NCBI GenBank assembly: GCA_963773835.1
Contig: CAVZCQ010000001.1
Span: forward strand, 558,001 to 622,000
Reading direction: 5' to 3'
Source: JOPF136 sp963773835
GTDB lineage: Bacteria > Acidobacteriota > Terriglobia > Acidiferrales > UBA7541
Length of the DNA: 64,000 nucleotides
The notes below the pieces were generated by a model. The model saw only the letters and a list, made by a program, of their open reading frames with translations. It was not told the origin of the DNA and ran no database searches. A program made the position numbers and the translations under genes. Shown piece by piece: positions 16,498-25,776 of this stretch (the first letter of the stretch is position 1; every line of letters begins with the position of its first letter).

Positions 16498-18258
16498 TCA
16501 GGATGCCGGAACGGTGACGCGGCCCAGCCGTTGGTGGAGCTGCTCGTGCTGGCTCCAAATTTCCTGAGGCAGAGCCGAGCCGAACCTGCCGAAAAACTGC
16601 CGGGTGGACTCCAGTTCAGCAGCCCAATCGGCCGGGTCCACGCGGAGAAGTTCCTGAACGGTGGAAGCCTGGATGGAGAGGCCGTCGAGAGTCAGCGCCG
16701 CGGGCGTAGGAACAAAGCCAATGGGAGTTTCCGAGGCATCGGCTGTGCCTTCCACGCGTTCCACAATCCACTTCAGCACGCGAACGTTGTCTCCATAGCC
16801 CGGCCACAAGTATTTTCCGTCCGCGCCTTTGCGGAACCAGTTCACGTGGAAGATTCGGGGCAGGCGGGGGATTTTGTGTCCCATCTCGAGCCAGTGGCCG
16901 AAATAGCGGGCCATGTTGTAGCCGCAGAAGGGAAGCATGGCCATGGGGTCGCGCCGCGTGATGCCCACCTCCCCCGTGATGGCGGCCGTGGTCTCCGAGG
17001 CCATGGTGGCGGCGACAAACACTCCGTGCGGCCAGTCTCGAGCTTCGTACACCAGGGGAGCCACGCGCGCGCGGCGGCCGCCGAACAGGAACGCGGAGAT
17101 GGGCACACCCTCCGGATCCTCGAAGCGCGGGGAGATGGAAGGCGTCTGTTTGGCGGGAACGGTGTAGCGCGAATTGGCTTGGGCCACCGGCTCGCTGCCG
17201 CCCATGTGCGGTCGTCCGCGCCAGTCGATGGTGCCCGGAGGAGGCGCGCCGTTGATTCCTTCCCACCAAGGCTCGCCGGACGGCGTGAGGCCCACGTTGG
17301 TGAACACGGAATTGCTCGAGAGCGCAGCCATCACGTTGGGATTCGTCTTGCGATTCGTGCCCGGAGCGACGCCGAAAAATCCTGCCTCGGGGTTGATGGC
17401 GCGCAGCGTGCCGTCGGAGGCCACGTGCATCCACGAAATATCGTCGCCGATTGTAGTGACCCGGTAGCCCTGCTTTTCCAGAGCAGACACCATCATGGCC
17501 AGATTCGTCTTGCCGCAGGCCGATGGAAACGCCGCGGCGATGTAATGGGTCTTGCCGGAGGGGCCGGTGAGGCCGACGATGAGCATGTGCTCGGCCATCC
17601 AGCCCTGTTCGCGGGCCATCCAGCTCGCAATGCGCAACGCGAAACACTTCTTCCCCAGCAGCGCGTTGCCGCCGTAGCCCGAGCCGATGCTCCAGATCAG
17701 TTTCTCCTCCGGGAAGTGGAGAACGTAGCGGCGGTCCGGGCTCAAATCGCCCAGGGAGTGCAGGCCGGGAACAAAATCTTCGGAATTGCCCAGGCGGTCG
17801 AGCGCCACGCGGCCGATCCGCGCCATGATGTACATGCTGGCCACGACGTAGGGACTGTCGGTGATTTCCACGCCCACCTTGCTGAAGGGGGAATCGGCCG
17901 GGCCCATCAGGTAGGGCACGACGTACATGGTGCGTTCGCGCATGGACCATCGGAACAGGCCGGAAACCCTTTCCTTCGCGTCCGCGGGCGACATCCAGTT
18001 GTTCGTAGGGCCGGCGTCGGACTGCAGCCGGGAGCAGATGAACGTGATTTGCTCGGTGCGCGCCACGTCGCTCGGGTCGCTCCGGTGCAGGTAGCAGTTC
18101 GGATGGGTCCTGGGATTCAGGCCGATCAGCGTGCCATCGGCCAGCATTTGGTCGATCAGCGTCTGGTGCTGCGATTCGGAGCCGTCGCACCAGACGATCT
18201 TCTTCGGCGTAGTGAGCCGAGCCGATTCCTCGACCCACCGCTCGATTGGAGAGCCCAT
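16498..18258 (-). CDS. pckG: phosphoenolpyruvate carboxykinase (GTP)
   Basis: 586 residues from ATG 18258, with a GGGAGGAAG ribosome site upstream; longer in-frame starts to 18396 lack conservation. GTP-class PEPCK motifs are complete: F-P-S-A-C-G-K-T-N-L-A-M-M (kinase loop with the reactive Cys), G-D-D-I-S-W metal site, G-S-G-Y-G-G-N-A-L-L-G-K and F-F-G-V-A-P-G-T. The enzyme converts oxaloacetate and GTP to PEP, CO2 and GDP, the first committed step of gluconeogenesis. This fits an organism growing on fatty acids, as the beta-oxidation genes nearby suggest. Single gene. Confidence 0.96.
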   Translation of the reverse strand: MGSPIERWVEESARLTTPKKIVWCDGSESQHQTLIDQMLADGTLIGLNPRTHPNCYLHRSDPSDVARTEQITFICSRLQSDAGPTNNWMSPADAKERVSGLFRWSMRERTMYVVPYLMGPADSPFSKVGVEITDSPYVVASMYIMARIGRVALDRLGNSEDFVPGLHSLGDLSPDRRYVLHFPEEKLIWSIGSGYGGNALLGKKCFALRIASWMAREQGWMAEHMLIVGLTGPSGKTHYIAAAFPSACGKTNLAMMVSALEKQGYRVTTIGDDISWMHVASDGTLRAINPEAGFFGVAPGTNRKTNPNVMAALSSNSVFTNVGLTPSGEPWWEGINGAPPPGTIDWRGRPHMGGSEPVAQANSRYTVPAKQTPSISPRFEDPEGVPISAFLFGGRRARVAPLVYEARDWPHGVFVAATMASETTAAITGEVGITRRDPMAMLPFCGYNMARYFGHWLEMGHKIPRLPRIFHVNWFRKGADGKYLWPGYGDNVRVLKWIVERVEGTADASETPIGFVPTPAALTLDGLSIQASTVQELLRVDPADWAAELESTRQFFGRFGSALPQEIWSQHEQLHQRLGRVTVPAS

Positions 18259-18488
18259 TCTTCCTCCCTCACGTGCTATCCGGGGGAAGGATCCGCCTGC
18301 GTCCGGATCCCGGAAATCGCCGCAGCCACACCGGGCGGGAGCCCGCCAGTCCCTCTGCGAATTTCCTAGCCTATTCCGTGCAGCGCGGAATTGCAAGAAT
18401 GGCCTTCAGGAGCAGCCACCTATGGCTGTGCACTACTGGACGCCTCAATTTGAATGCAGCCGCTCGCCGCGTCAGCCGTCCACCGCGC

Positions 18489-19412
18489 TCATGATTTGAC
18501 CGTGAGCACCGGGCAGTGCGCTCCGCGCACCAGGCTATAGGCCTTGGTGCGCAGGATGTGGCCGGAGAAGCCCCCACTCTTCTTTGCGCCGATGACGATC
18601 AGATCCGCCTTGGTTTCGCCGGCGATCCGCAGGATTTCCTCGACGGGATCGCCATAGGCTACGTGGATTTCCGGCTTGCAATGCAATTCGCCCTTGCCGG
18701 GCACGAGTTCTTTCAATTGACGGGTGATGCGTTCCCGTTCGAGCACGGCATCGCGTTCGGGGATTCCGGTCTTGTATGGGGCCACGTGCAGGAACAACAG
18801 CTTGGCGCGGTGCTCCTGCGCGATGGTAAATGCAAATTCCGCCTCGCGATCCGCCGCAGTTCCGAAATCCGTCGCCAGCAGGATGGTCCCGAACTCCGCT
18901 TCGTACGGAGGTTCCTGGGTCACTCCCGGGCCCACCGTCAGGACGGGGATGCGGGCTTGCCGGAAGATTTGCTCGGCCGCCGAGCCGAACACCACCTTCA
19001 GCGGGCCGCTCAATCCGTGCGTACCGACCACGAGAAGGTCGATCTTGTATTTCTCCAGGAGGACTTCCAGCGCCGGCCAGAGTGTTCCTTCTTCAATCAC
19101 CACTTCATAGGGCACGCCATAGAGGCGACCGGAATCCACCATGGCCTTGGCGCTCTGCCGCGCAAGATTGAAGATCTTTTCGCTGGAGGGAGCGCCGAGG
19201 TCCGGCTCCATCACCTCGTGCCCTTCATAGGTGACCACATGAGTCAGGTAAACGCGCGAGCCAAACCGCCGCGCCAGGGAGACTGCATAATCGAGGGCGC
19301 GGTCCGCGAACGGGGAAAAATCCGTCGCCACCATGATCCGCGCTAAGGAAATCGATGGGCCGGCCGGAGTTTTTTGCTCCACCCTTTCTTCAAGCTTCAC
19401 TGTGTCGGTCAT
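18489..19412 (-). CDS. tandem universal stress protein (two Usp domains)
   Basis: 307 residues from ATG 19412, fixed by a strong AGGAGG ribosome site five bases upstream; a GTG at 19526 lies inside a palindromic site and is rejected. Domain 1 (about 25-165) starts I-M-V-A-T-D-F-S-P-F-A-D-R-A-L-D and ends with the ATP loop G-T-H-G-L-S-G-P-L-K-V-V-F-G-S. Domain 2 starts I-L-L-A-T-D-F-G-T-A-A-D and has the shorter G-A-K-K-S-G-G-F-S-G-H loop. Tandem Usp proteins act in stress and growth arrest. A Crp/Fnr-like site sits 100 bases upstream. Confidence 0.92.
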   Translation of the reverse strand: MTDTVKLEERVEQKTPAGPSISLARIMVATDFSPFADRALDYAVSLARRFGSRVYLTHVVTYEGHEVMEPDLGAPSSEKIFNLARQSAKAMVDSGRLYGVPYEVVIEEGTLWPALEVLLEKYKIDLLVVGTHGLSGPLKVVFGSAAEQIFRQARIPVLTVGPGVTQEPPYEAEFGTILLATDFGTAADREAEFAFTIAQEHRAKLLFLHVAPYKTGIPERDAVLERERITRQLKELVPGKGELHCKPEIHVAYGDPVEEILRIAGETKADLIVIGAKKSGGFSGHILRTKAYSLVRGAHCPVLTVKS

Positions 19413-19511
19413 ATGAACCTCCTTCGCCACACCCTTTCGGAGCGTGGCCATGACCGGGGTGTCCGCAGGCGGCATCCCATGCTTACTCTCACCCTTTCGC
19501 GGTGGGGCTTC

Positions 19512-19527
19512 GGTGACAAACGTCACA
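19512..19527 (-). promoter_or_regulatory. Crp/Fnr-family-like binding site upstream of the Usp gene
   Basis: Read on the minus strand the sequence is TGTGA-N6-TCACC, nine of ten bases of the classical TGTGA-N6-TCACA dyad. Its centre lies about 107 bases before the Usp ATG. Usp genes are often under Crp/Fnr-type control, but no such regulator is encoded in the window. Confidence 0.45.
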
Positions 19528-19621
19528 CCAAAATGCGCCTCGCATCACACGCACCCCGAATATCGTCTGCGTCCGCTCCCTTTCCGCGTGCGTGCGCGGG
19601 ACCGGGTGATATATTCAGGCC

Positions 19622-19882
19622 ATGTACGCGCGAAAGTGGATCGTGGAGGTGGAGACGGAAGGGGAACGCCGGCCCTGCCCGCTGGAATGGCTCGACTCCT
19701 TCTGCATGCGCAATTTTACAAATGCTCCGGAGTTCGACGACACGCTGCCCATTGGAGAAGGCCGGCTGGAAGCGAGCTTCCGCGTGGATGGAGAGCATTT
19801 TGCCGCGGCGCTGGGTGAATGGCTGACCCGGCGGGGGAAGGGCAATGGCCAGCCCGTGCGCGTGACGCTGCGGCCGGAGTGA
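19622..19882 (+). CDS. small hypothetical protein
   Basis: 86 residues, starting MYARKWIVEVETEGER. Alternating beta strands and one helix, with a W-L-D-S-F-C-M-R segment holding the only internal cysteine. There is no signal peptide or membrane helix. I do not recognise the family. It is a single plus-strand gene between two minus-strand genes, with codon use like its neighbours. Confidence 0.5.
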   Translation: MYARKWIVEVETEGERRPCPLEWLDSFCMRNFTNAPEFDDTLPIGEGRLEASFRVDGEHFAAALGEWLTRRGKGNGQPVRVTLRPE

Positions 19883-19914
19883 GGACGACCCGGAGAGGGG
19901 TTTGCGCGGCTGAG

Positions 19915-20814
19915 TCAGGCCGGGCGCGGGGCGCTCGATTGCCGCGCCGGCGCTGCGGCGGGTGGTTCGAGCAGTTCGCGGATGCGGGGCAGTGCGGCGC
20001 GGGCCGCCGCTTCGCCCGCGGCCATCAGTTCCGTGGCGCGCGAAAAATCGTCCCAGGCGAAATCCCTGACCTCCGGAGAAATCAGCACGTCGGCGGACCG
20101 GTCGCGGCGCTGCAGGGCCTGCTGCTGCATGATGGCGAACGAACGCCACAGCACCTCGCCCATGTGCTTCGGCCGGGGAGCCGGGCCGGACATCCCCAGA
20201 TACACTCCGATGACGAGTTCGGCGCCGAGTATGCGCGCTGCTTCCACGGGCACCGGGCCGGTAAGAAAGCCGTCCACGAGCAGGCGGCCATCGTGTTCAA
20301 CGGGCTGGAACAGGCCGGGATAGGCACAGGAGGCGCGCAGGGCGATGCCCAGATCTCCCTTCGTGAAATAGTAGGGTTCGCCGGAAAGCAAATCGACGGC
20401 GCAGATGGCCAGCGGGCGTTTCATCTGCTCGATGCTCTGCACGCCGCAGAACTCGTACACATAGCGGCTCAGCCGGTCGTTGGAGGCCAGACCGAAGCGC
20501 GAAAGGCTCCAGCGGGCAAAATCGCGAAAGGAGGTGGCCATGGCGCGACGGGAAATGGAATCGACAGGTGCGCCGCTGGCGTAGGCCGCAGCAATCAGGC
20601 CGCCGACGCTGGTCCCGGAGAGAAAATCCACGCGGATGCCCGCATCTTCCAGTACGCGCAGGATGCCCAGATGGGAAATCCCGCGCGCGAATCCTCCGCC
20701 CAGCGCCAGCCCGATGCGGGGCGGGCGCACGGGCTCCGGCGCGGGCCCCTGGGCGAACTCGCGGATGCGGCGGAGTCCTCCGCGGAGGAGATCCTTCACG
20801 CTATGCTTCATCAT
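19915..20814 (-). CDS. patatin-like phospholipase
   Basis: About 299 residues from ATG 20814 (ATG 20811 or 20850 are possible). The patatin signature is clear: oxyanion loop G-L-A-L-G-G-G-F-A-R-G, nucleophile elbow G-T-S-V-G-G near residue 85, and the catalytic Asp in L-L-V-D-G-F-L near residue 195. It belongs to the RssA-like group of bacterial patatins, Ser-Asp dyad lipid acyl hydrolases. There is no signal peptide. It is divergent from the beta-oxidation fusion gene, so lipid breakdown is a plausible shared theme. Confidence 0.9.
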   Translation of the reverse strand: MMKHSVKDLLRGGLRRIREFAQGPAPEPVRPPRIGLALGGGFARGISHLGILRVLEDAGIRVDFLSGTSVGGLIAAAYASGAPVDSISRRAMATSFRDFARWSLSRFGLASNDRLSRYVYEFCGVQSIEQMKRPLAICAVDLLSGEPYYFTKGDLGIALRASCAYPGLFQPVEHDGRLLVDGFLTGPVPVEAARILGAELVIGVYLGMSGPAPRPKHMGEVLWRSFAIMQQQALQRRDRSADVLISPEVRDFAWDDFSRATELMAAGEAAARAALPRIRELLEPPAAAPARQSSAPRPA

Positions 20815-20912
20815 TCCAGCGCTGACCTTGGATTGCAGGGACCCGCCCATCCGCGTAGGCGCCGCGAATCACGAGTTCCTGTAGATTAGGATGCTACCGC
20901 GAGTGGGGCTGG

Positions 20913-20941
20913 CTGCCAACTGCAGTTGCCGGGACTATAAT
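20913..20941 (+). promoter_or_regulatory. promoter with palindromic operator for the beta-oxidation fusion gene
   Basis: A perfect TATAAT at 20936-20941 is preceded at 17 bases by CTGCCA (four of six to TTGACA) at 20913-20918. A 12-bp perfect palindrome CAACTGCAGTTG at 20917-20928 fills the spacer, where a bound repressor would block polymerase. The predicted start near 20948 leaves a leader of about 77 bases. Confidence 0.5.
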
Positions 20942-21024
20942 CCCAACGCGCAACGGCGGGCACGACGCAGGACGAACTCTCCCCGCGCCGGCAGCTCTCG
21001 AGAGGCATGCCCCGGAGGCAACCC

Positions 21025-23481
21025 GTGAATGCTGGAATTCGCAAGGCCGCTGTACTCGGCGCCGGAACTATGGGCGCCCGCATCGCCGCTCACCTGGCCA
21101 ACGCGGGCGTGCCCTGCTACCTGCTGGATATCCGCCCCGCGGAGCCGAGTGCGGAAGAGGCAGCACGGAAGCTGACGGCGGAATCGCCCGAAGTGCGCAA
21201 CCGGATCGTGCGCGCGGGCTTCGAGGCGGCGAGGAAGGCGCGGCCGGCGGCGTTCTTCACGCCCGAAACCGCACGCCTCGTCACCATCGGCAACTTCGAC
21301 GACAACCTGGCGTGGTGCGCCGAGGCGGACTGGATCATCGAGGTGGTGGCCGAAAACCTGGAGATCAAACGGAAGCTGCTCGAGCGCGTGGAGCAGCATC
21401 GCCGCCCAGGAACGCTGGTGACCACGAACACTTCCGGGCTGCCCGTGCGGTTGATTGCCGAGGGCAGGTCGGAGGACTTCCGCCGGCACTTCGCGGGCAC
21501 CCATTTCTTCAATCCGCCACGCTACATGAAGCTGGTGGAGCTGATTCCCGGGCCGGACACGCGGCCGGAAGCGCTCGCGGCGTTGGAGGAATTCTGCGAC
21601 CGCGTGCTGGGAAAGGGCGTGGTGGTGGCGAAAGACACGCCGAATTTCATCGCCAATCGCATCGGAACGTTTTCCATGCTCAACGTGCTCGCGCTGATGC
21701 AGGAGCTGGAGATGACCATCGAGGAGGTGGACGCCTGCACGGGTCCGGCGGTGGGCTGGCCCAAATCGGCCACGTTTCGCACCGCGGACATCGTGGGACT
21801 CGATGTGCTGGTGCACGTGGTGCGCAACATTTATGAAAACGCGACGGGCGACGAGATGCGCGAGCGCTACCGCGTCCCCGCGCTGGTGGAAGAGATGATG
21901 AAGCGCGGCTGGCTGGGCGACAAAACAGGCGGCGGATTCTACAAGCGCGTGAGGGGCGGGGAAGGGAAGGAAATCCTGACGCTGGACTGGAAGACCATGG
22001 ATTACCGGCCGCGGGCGAAGGCGCGGTTCGGCTCGATCGAGGGTGGTAAGTCGATTGACGATACGCGCGAGCGGCTCCGCGAGCTGCTCGGCCCGGCGCT
22101 GGCCGGGCGCGATGGCGATAAGGGCGCACGCTTCTTGTGGCGCTCGGTTTCCGAGATGTGTCTCTACGCCGCACGACGCGTGCCGGAGATTGCGGACAAC
22201 GTAGCCGATGTGGACAATGCCATGCGCTGGGGCTTCGCGTGGGAGATGGGCCCGTTCGAAATCTGGGATGCGGCGGGAGTGGAGCCCATGGCCCGGCGCA
22301 TCGAGCAGGAAGGCCGCCCGCTGCCCCCGCTGGTCAGCGCGATGCTCTCGTCCGGCCGAAAGTCGTTCTACCGCTCCGACGTGGGCCGGAGGTCTTATTT
22401 CGATCTGGCCTCGAAGGGCGAACGCGAGGAAGCGGTGCCGGCGGGCGTCATCGTCCTCGACCGGCTGCGGGCGGCGGGGCGCGAGCTGGAGCGCAACGCG
22501 GGCGTCAGCCTGCTTGACCTGGGCGACGGCGTGGTGTGCTGCGAATTCCACTCCAAGATGAATACCATTGGCGCGGACACCGTGCAGATGCTCCACGCGG
22601 GGCTGAAGCGGCTGAAAACGGATTTCGACGCCATGGTCATTGCCAACCAGGCCCCGAATTTCTGCGTGGGCGCGAACATAATGATGGTCCTGATGCTCGC
22701 GCAGGAGCAGGAATGGGACGAAGTGCACCTGGCCGTGCGTCAGTTCCAGCAGGTGAACCTGGCGCTGAAGCACGCTCCCAAGCCGGTAGTGGCCGCGCCG
22801 TTTGGGATGTCGCTCGGGGGCGGGTGCGAGATTCCGCTGCACGCCTCGCGCATCCAGGCCGCGGCGGAAACCTATCTCGGGCTGGTCGAGGTGGGCGTGG
22901 GACTGATCCCCGGTGGCGGCGGGACAAAGGAAATGGTGATCCGCGCGAACGAGCACGCGCGCTCCGTGAATCCCGCGGGCGGCGATGGCTCGGACCTGGA
23001 CCTGTTTCACGCCATGAAGCCCGTGTTCGAGCAAATCGCCATGGCCAAAGTGTCTACGAGCGCGGAAGAAGCGCGCGGGCTCGGCTATCTGCGCCCGTCG
23101 GACCCGGTCAGCATGAACAAAGACCGGCAAGTGGCGGACGCGAAGGCGTTGGCGCTCGAGCTGGTGCGCGAAGGATACCGTCCCGGCCATCCGCCTCCCA
23201 CCGAGCCGTCGATTCGCGTGCTCGGCGAGCAGTTCCTCGCCGGGGCCAAGCTGGCGCTTCACATGATGTTGCGCGGCAGCTTCATTTCCGAATACGACGC
23301 GCACGTCGCCCGCAAGCTGGCGAATATTCTCGCCGGTGGCCCGCTCTCCGCTCCGCAACTGGTGAGCGAGCAATATCTCTTGGATTTGGAGCGCGAAGAG
23401 TTCGTGAGTCTGTGCGGCGAGAAAAAAACGCAGCAGCGCATGGCCCACACCCTTAAGACCGGGAAGCCTCTGAGAAACTGA
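21025..23481 (+). CDS. 3-hydroxyacyl-CoA dehydrogenase/enoyl-CoA hydratase fusion (beta-oxidation)
   Basis: 818 residues from GTG 21025, set by GGAGG at 21014-21018 with six bases spacing. The N-terminal NAD-binding domain has G-A-G-T-M-G-A-R at 12-19, and the dehydrogenase part runs to about residue 420. The C-terminal crotonase-like domain (about 470-780) has F-C-V-G-A-N-I, L-G-G-G-C-E with the first catalytic Glu, and E-V-G-V-G-L-I-P-G-G-G-G-T with the second Glu. The order dehydrogenase then hydratase matches FadN of Bacillus and not E. coli FadB. It hydrates trans-enoyl-CoA and oxidises the product. The thiolase (37.1 kb) and acyl-CoA dehydrogenase (43.6 kb) lie elsewhere. Confidence 0.93.
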   Translation: MNAGIRKAAVLGAGTMGARIAAHLANAGVPCYLLDIRPAEPSAEEAARKLTAESPEVRNRIVRAGFEAARKARPAAFFTPETARLVTIGNFDDNLAWCAEADWIIEVVAENLEIKRKLLERVEQHRRPGTLVTTNTSGLPVRLIAEGRSEDFRRHFAGTHFFNPPRYMKLVELIPGPDTRPEALAALEEFCDRVLGKGVVVAKDTPNFIANRIGTFSMLNVLALMQELEMTIEEVDACTGPAVGWPKSATFRTADIVGLDVLVHVVRNIYENATGDEMRERYRVPALVEEMMKRGWLGDKTGGGFYKRVRGGEGKEILTLDWKTMDYRPRAKARFGSIEGGKSIDDTRERLRELLGPALAGRDGDKGARFLWRSVSEMCLYAARRVPEIADNVADVDNAMRWGFAWEMGPFEIWDAAGVEPMARRIEQEGRPLPPLVSAMLSSGRKSFYRSDVGRRSYFDLASKGEREEAVPAGVIVLDRLRAAGRELERNAGVSLLDLGDGVVCCEFHSKMNTIGADTVQMLHAGLKRLKTDFDAMVIANQAPNFCVGANIMMVLMLAQEQEWDEVHLAVRQFQQVNLALKHAPKPVVAAPFGMSLGGGCEIPLHASRIQAAAETYLGLVEVGVGLIPGGGGTKEMVIRANEHARSVNPAGGDGSDLDLFHAMKPVFEQIAMAKVSTSAEEARGLGYLRPSDPVSMNKDRQVADAKALALELVREGYRPGHPPPTEPSIRVLGEQFLAGAKLALHMMLRGSFISEYDAHVARKLANILAGGPLSAPQLVSEQYLLDLEREEFVSLCGEKKTQQRMAHTLKTGKPLRN

Positions 23482-23570
23482 GGACGGGTGGGTTGACAGC
23501 GGAGGTCTCGCGAAAACACGTTTCCGGCCGCCAGCCAGGTTCATCCGCGTCGGCAAGCGGCAGACCTTCC

Positions 23571-24236
23571 ATGAGTGTAGCGACGCATCTAGGAATCCGA
23601 CTGACCGAGTACGAGCGACGGATTCGCACATTCATTCCCTGCTACGAAGAAATGCTGGATTCCGCTGCGGCCCTGGTGGACCCGCGCTCCGCAGTGATTC
23701 TCGACCTGGGAACCGGCACGGGGGCGTTGGCTGCGCTGTGCCTGCGCGTGGCTCCGAAGGCGCGCGTGACCGGTATTGACAGCGATGCCGGCATGCTGGC
23801 CATGGCGCGCCGGCGGCTGGGCAGGAGCGCCACGCTCATCCATGGCCGGTTTGAGAGCGCTGTGTTTCCGCGTGCCGAGGCCGTGGTCGCGTCGCTGGCG
23901 CTGCATCACATTTTCACGCAGCCACGAAAAAGAGCCGTCTACCGGCGCATCTACCGGGCACTTCGCCCCGGAGGCCTGCTGGTGATCGCGGACTGCTGTC
24001 CCGCGGCGGACGCATCACTGCGAATAGTGCAGAGGCGCGACTGGATCAACCAACTGTGTCGCACCTACTCGCGCGCCCAGGCCATCGCGTATCTGCGTGC
24101 CTGGCGGCGCGAGGACTGCTACATGCAGCTGGAGATCGAGTTGCAGATGCTCCGCTCGTGTGGTTTTCAACCGGAAGTCGCGTGGCGGCGCGGCATGTTC
24201 GCCGTTTTGGCCGCGCGCAAACGGCGGTCATCATAA
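23571..24236 (+). CDS. class I SAM-dependent methyltransferase
   Basis: 221 residues from ATG 23571. The Rossmann-like SAM fold is clear: V-I-L-D-L-G-T-G-T-G-A-L-A motif I near residue 45, G-I-D-S-D-A-G-M-L (acidic end of beta-2), and L-A-L-H-H-I-F motif around 108. It resembles UbiE/Trm-type small-molecule methyltransferases. No substrate can be named. It follows the beta-oxidation gene by about 90 bases and may be read from the same promoter. The frame is open upstream to 23493 without homology. Confidence 0.8.
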   Translation: MSVATHLGIRLTEYERRIRTFIPCYEEMLDSAAALVDPRSAVILDLGTGTGALAALCLRVAPKARVTGIDSDAGMLAMARRRLGRSATLIHGRFESAVFPRAEAVVASLALHHIFTQPRKRAVYRRIYRALRPGGLLVIADCCPAADASLRIVQRRDWINQLCRTYSRAQAIAYLRAWRREDCYMQLEIELQMLRSCGFQPEVAWRRGMFAVLAARKRRSS

Positions 24237-24270
24237 CTCCCGCAGGCGAGCAACAAAAAAAGGCCATTCC

Positions 24271-24909
24271 TCAAATCTGCTCTTCCCTGCAAAGTTGCGA
24301 GCCCACAACGACAAACCAGATGGCCTGGGCGAAGATGAGGGCGCCGAAGCCATGGACGTTGGGCGTGAGCACGCCGGAGCTGACGGCGGCCACGATTACC
24401 GGGCCGAGAATGCAGCCGTAGATTCCGACCGCGCGCGAGAGCTGGCCCTTCCGAACGATCACCACAGACCAGAGCAGGATGGAGCTTGCGGACGCTACCG
24501 CGAACAGGCGCGCGTAGGCCTGGTTCAACTCGAAGTTGTAACGCATGGCGAGCTGCCAGCCGTCTTTCTTGTCTGGAGCGGCATCGACGATGTGACGGAT
24601 GAGGCTCGGTGTCACCAGGCCGTCGAAAACGGCGGCGTTCGCCACAGCGATCAACGCAAAGGCGTAGAGGACGAGCGCCACCATCGCGGTGCGGTCGGGC
24701 GCGTCGAGCCGGCGCGACAGGCCCCAGGTGCCGAGAAAGACGACCGGCACGCTGGCGAGCGCGAGAGAGTGCACCGCGATGAGCATGCGCGCTACGGACT
24801 CCGCCTCTTCCGGGGTGGAGGTAAGCCCGCGGGGATGAATTGCCATGGTGACCACCATCGCGAGCGAGCCGACGATCAAAGCGATTCCGCTCTTGCGCGC
24901 GTCTGTCAT
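24271..24909 (-). CDS. multi-pass membrane protein next to a TetR regulator
   Basis: 212 residues from ATG 24909. There are about six membrane helices: an N-terminal helix (S-G-I-A-L-I-V-G-S-L-A-M), then hydrophobic blocks around residues 45-65, 75-100, 130-150, 160-180 and 185-205. A short extracytoplasmic loop holds H-I-V-D-A-A-P-D-K-K-D. I do not recognise the family. It is divergent from the TetR gene with 52 bases between starts, the usual arrangement of a repressor and its target. The region holds TTCCGGGAA at 24930-24938. Confidence 0.6.
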   Translation of the reverse strand: MTDARKSGIALIVGSLAMVVTMAIHPRGLTSTPEEAESVARMLIAVHSLALASVPVVFLGTWGLSRRLDAPDRTAMVALVLYAFALIAVANAAVFDGLVTPSLIRHIVDAAPDKKDGWQLAMRYNFELNQAYARLFAVASASSILLWSVVIVRKGQLSRAVGIYGCILGPVIVAAVSSGVLTPNVHGFGALIFAQAIWFVVVGSQLCREEQI

Positions 24910-24961
24910 ACGTCGAACACTAGGAAGGATTCCGGGAACGGTCAACATCCGGTAGACGAAA

Positions 24962-25645
24962 GTGGCGAGAAACCGAACAAAACGAGGGCGAAAGTCCGGG
25001 AACTCCAGCGCAGCCGCGCCACCGAAAATGGACCGGCGCGTGGCGCGCACACGTGACGTGCTGGGCGACGCGCTGGTGGCGCTGCTACACGAAAAACCCT
25101 TCAACTCGATTACCGTGCAACAGGTTTTGGACCGGGCGCACGTGTCGCGCTCCACCTTCTACACGCACTACCGCGACACGAATGATCTGTTCCTGAGCGA
25201 TGCGGAAGATTTCTGGGGAATGATGTCGTCGTTGCTGGCGCGCCGAAAAGAGAAATCGAACCGTGTGGCGCCCGTCGCGGAATTCTTTGCGCACGTGGCG
25301 GAGTGGCGCAGGTTCTACAACGCCATGGTGGCGTCGGAAAAGCTGCGCGACATGTTTGAGCTGGGGCAGGGGTATTTCGCGCGATCGATTGCGGCCAGGC
25401 TCGCGGAACTGTCGGCGGGGCGCCCGCTCTCCGCGGCTCGGCGTACGGCGATGGGGCACGCCTACGCCGGTGCGATGTTTTCTTTGCTCTCGTGGTGGTT
25501 GAGCCAGGACACGGGCATTACGGCGGCGCAGATGGATGAGATGTTTCACCGGATAGTGTGGGCGGGAATTGGGCGGAGGAATGCCGAGGATGGAAGTGGC
25601 CGGAATCGAGAGAGCGCCCAGTCCTCCAGGGAAGCTTTGCGATAA
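24962..25645 (+). CDS. TetR-family transcriptional regulator
   Basis: 227 residues from GTG 24962; ATG 25028 is an alternative that drops 22 basic residues. The helix-turn-helix is typical: F-N-S-I-T-V-Q-Q-V-L-D-R-A-H-V-S-R-S-T-F-Y-T-H-Y-R-D-T-N-D-L at about residues 47-76. The rest is an all-helical ligand-binding domain with a W-R-R-F-Y-N-A-M segment. It probably represses the divergent membrane-protein gene. The ligand is unknown. Confidence 0.88.
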   Translation: MARNRTKRGRKSGNSSAAAPPKMDRRVARTRDVLGDALVALLHEKPFNSITVQQVLDRAHVSRSTFYTHYRDTNDLFLSDAEDFWGMMSSLLARRKEKSNRVAPVAEFFAHVAEWRRFYNAMVASEKLRDMFELGQGYFARSIAARLAELSAGRPLSAARRTAMGHAYAGAMFSLLSWWLSQDTGITAAQMDEMFHRIVWAGIGRRNAEDGSGRNRESAQSSREALR

Positions 25646-25776
25646 GATCCCGTCTCCATCTCTCCCGGCTGGAATGTTGAAACCGCTGGGCGTATCCTTA
25701 CGTACTTTGCAATCAGCGCGAGTCGGCTGCACGGCGGTCTGCGGGGTAGCAGTCTGAGATTCTGAGGGGGAAGCTC

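Noticed and set aside
21007..21025. ATG 21007 as start of the beta-oxidation fusion
   Set aside because: GGAGG at 21014-21018 lies after that ATG and is spaced correctly for GTG 21025.
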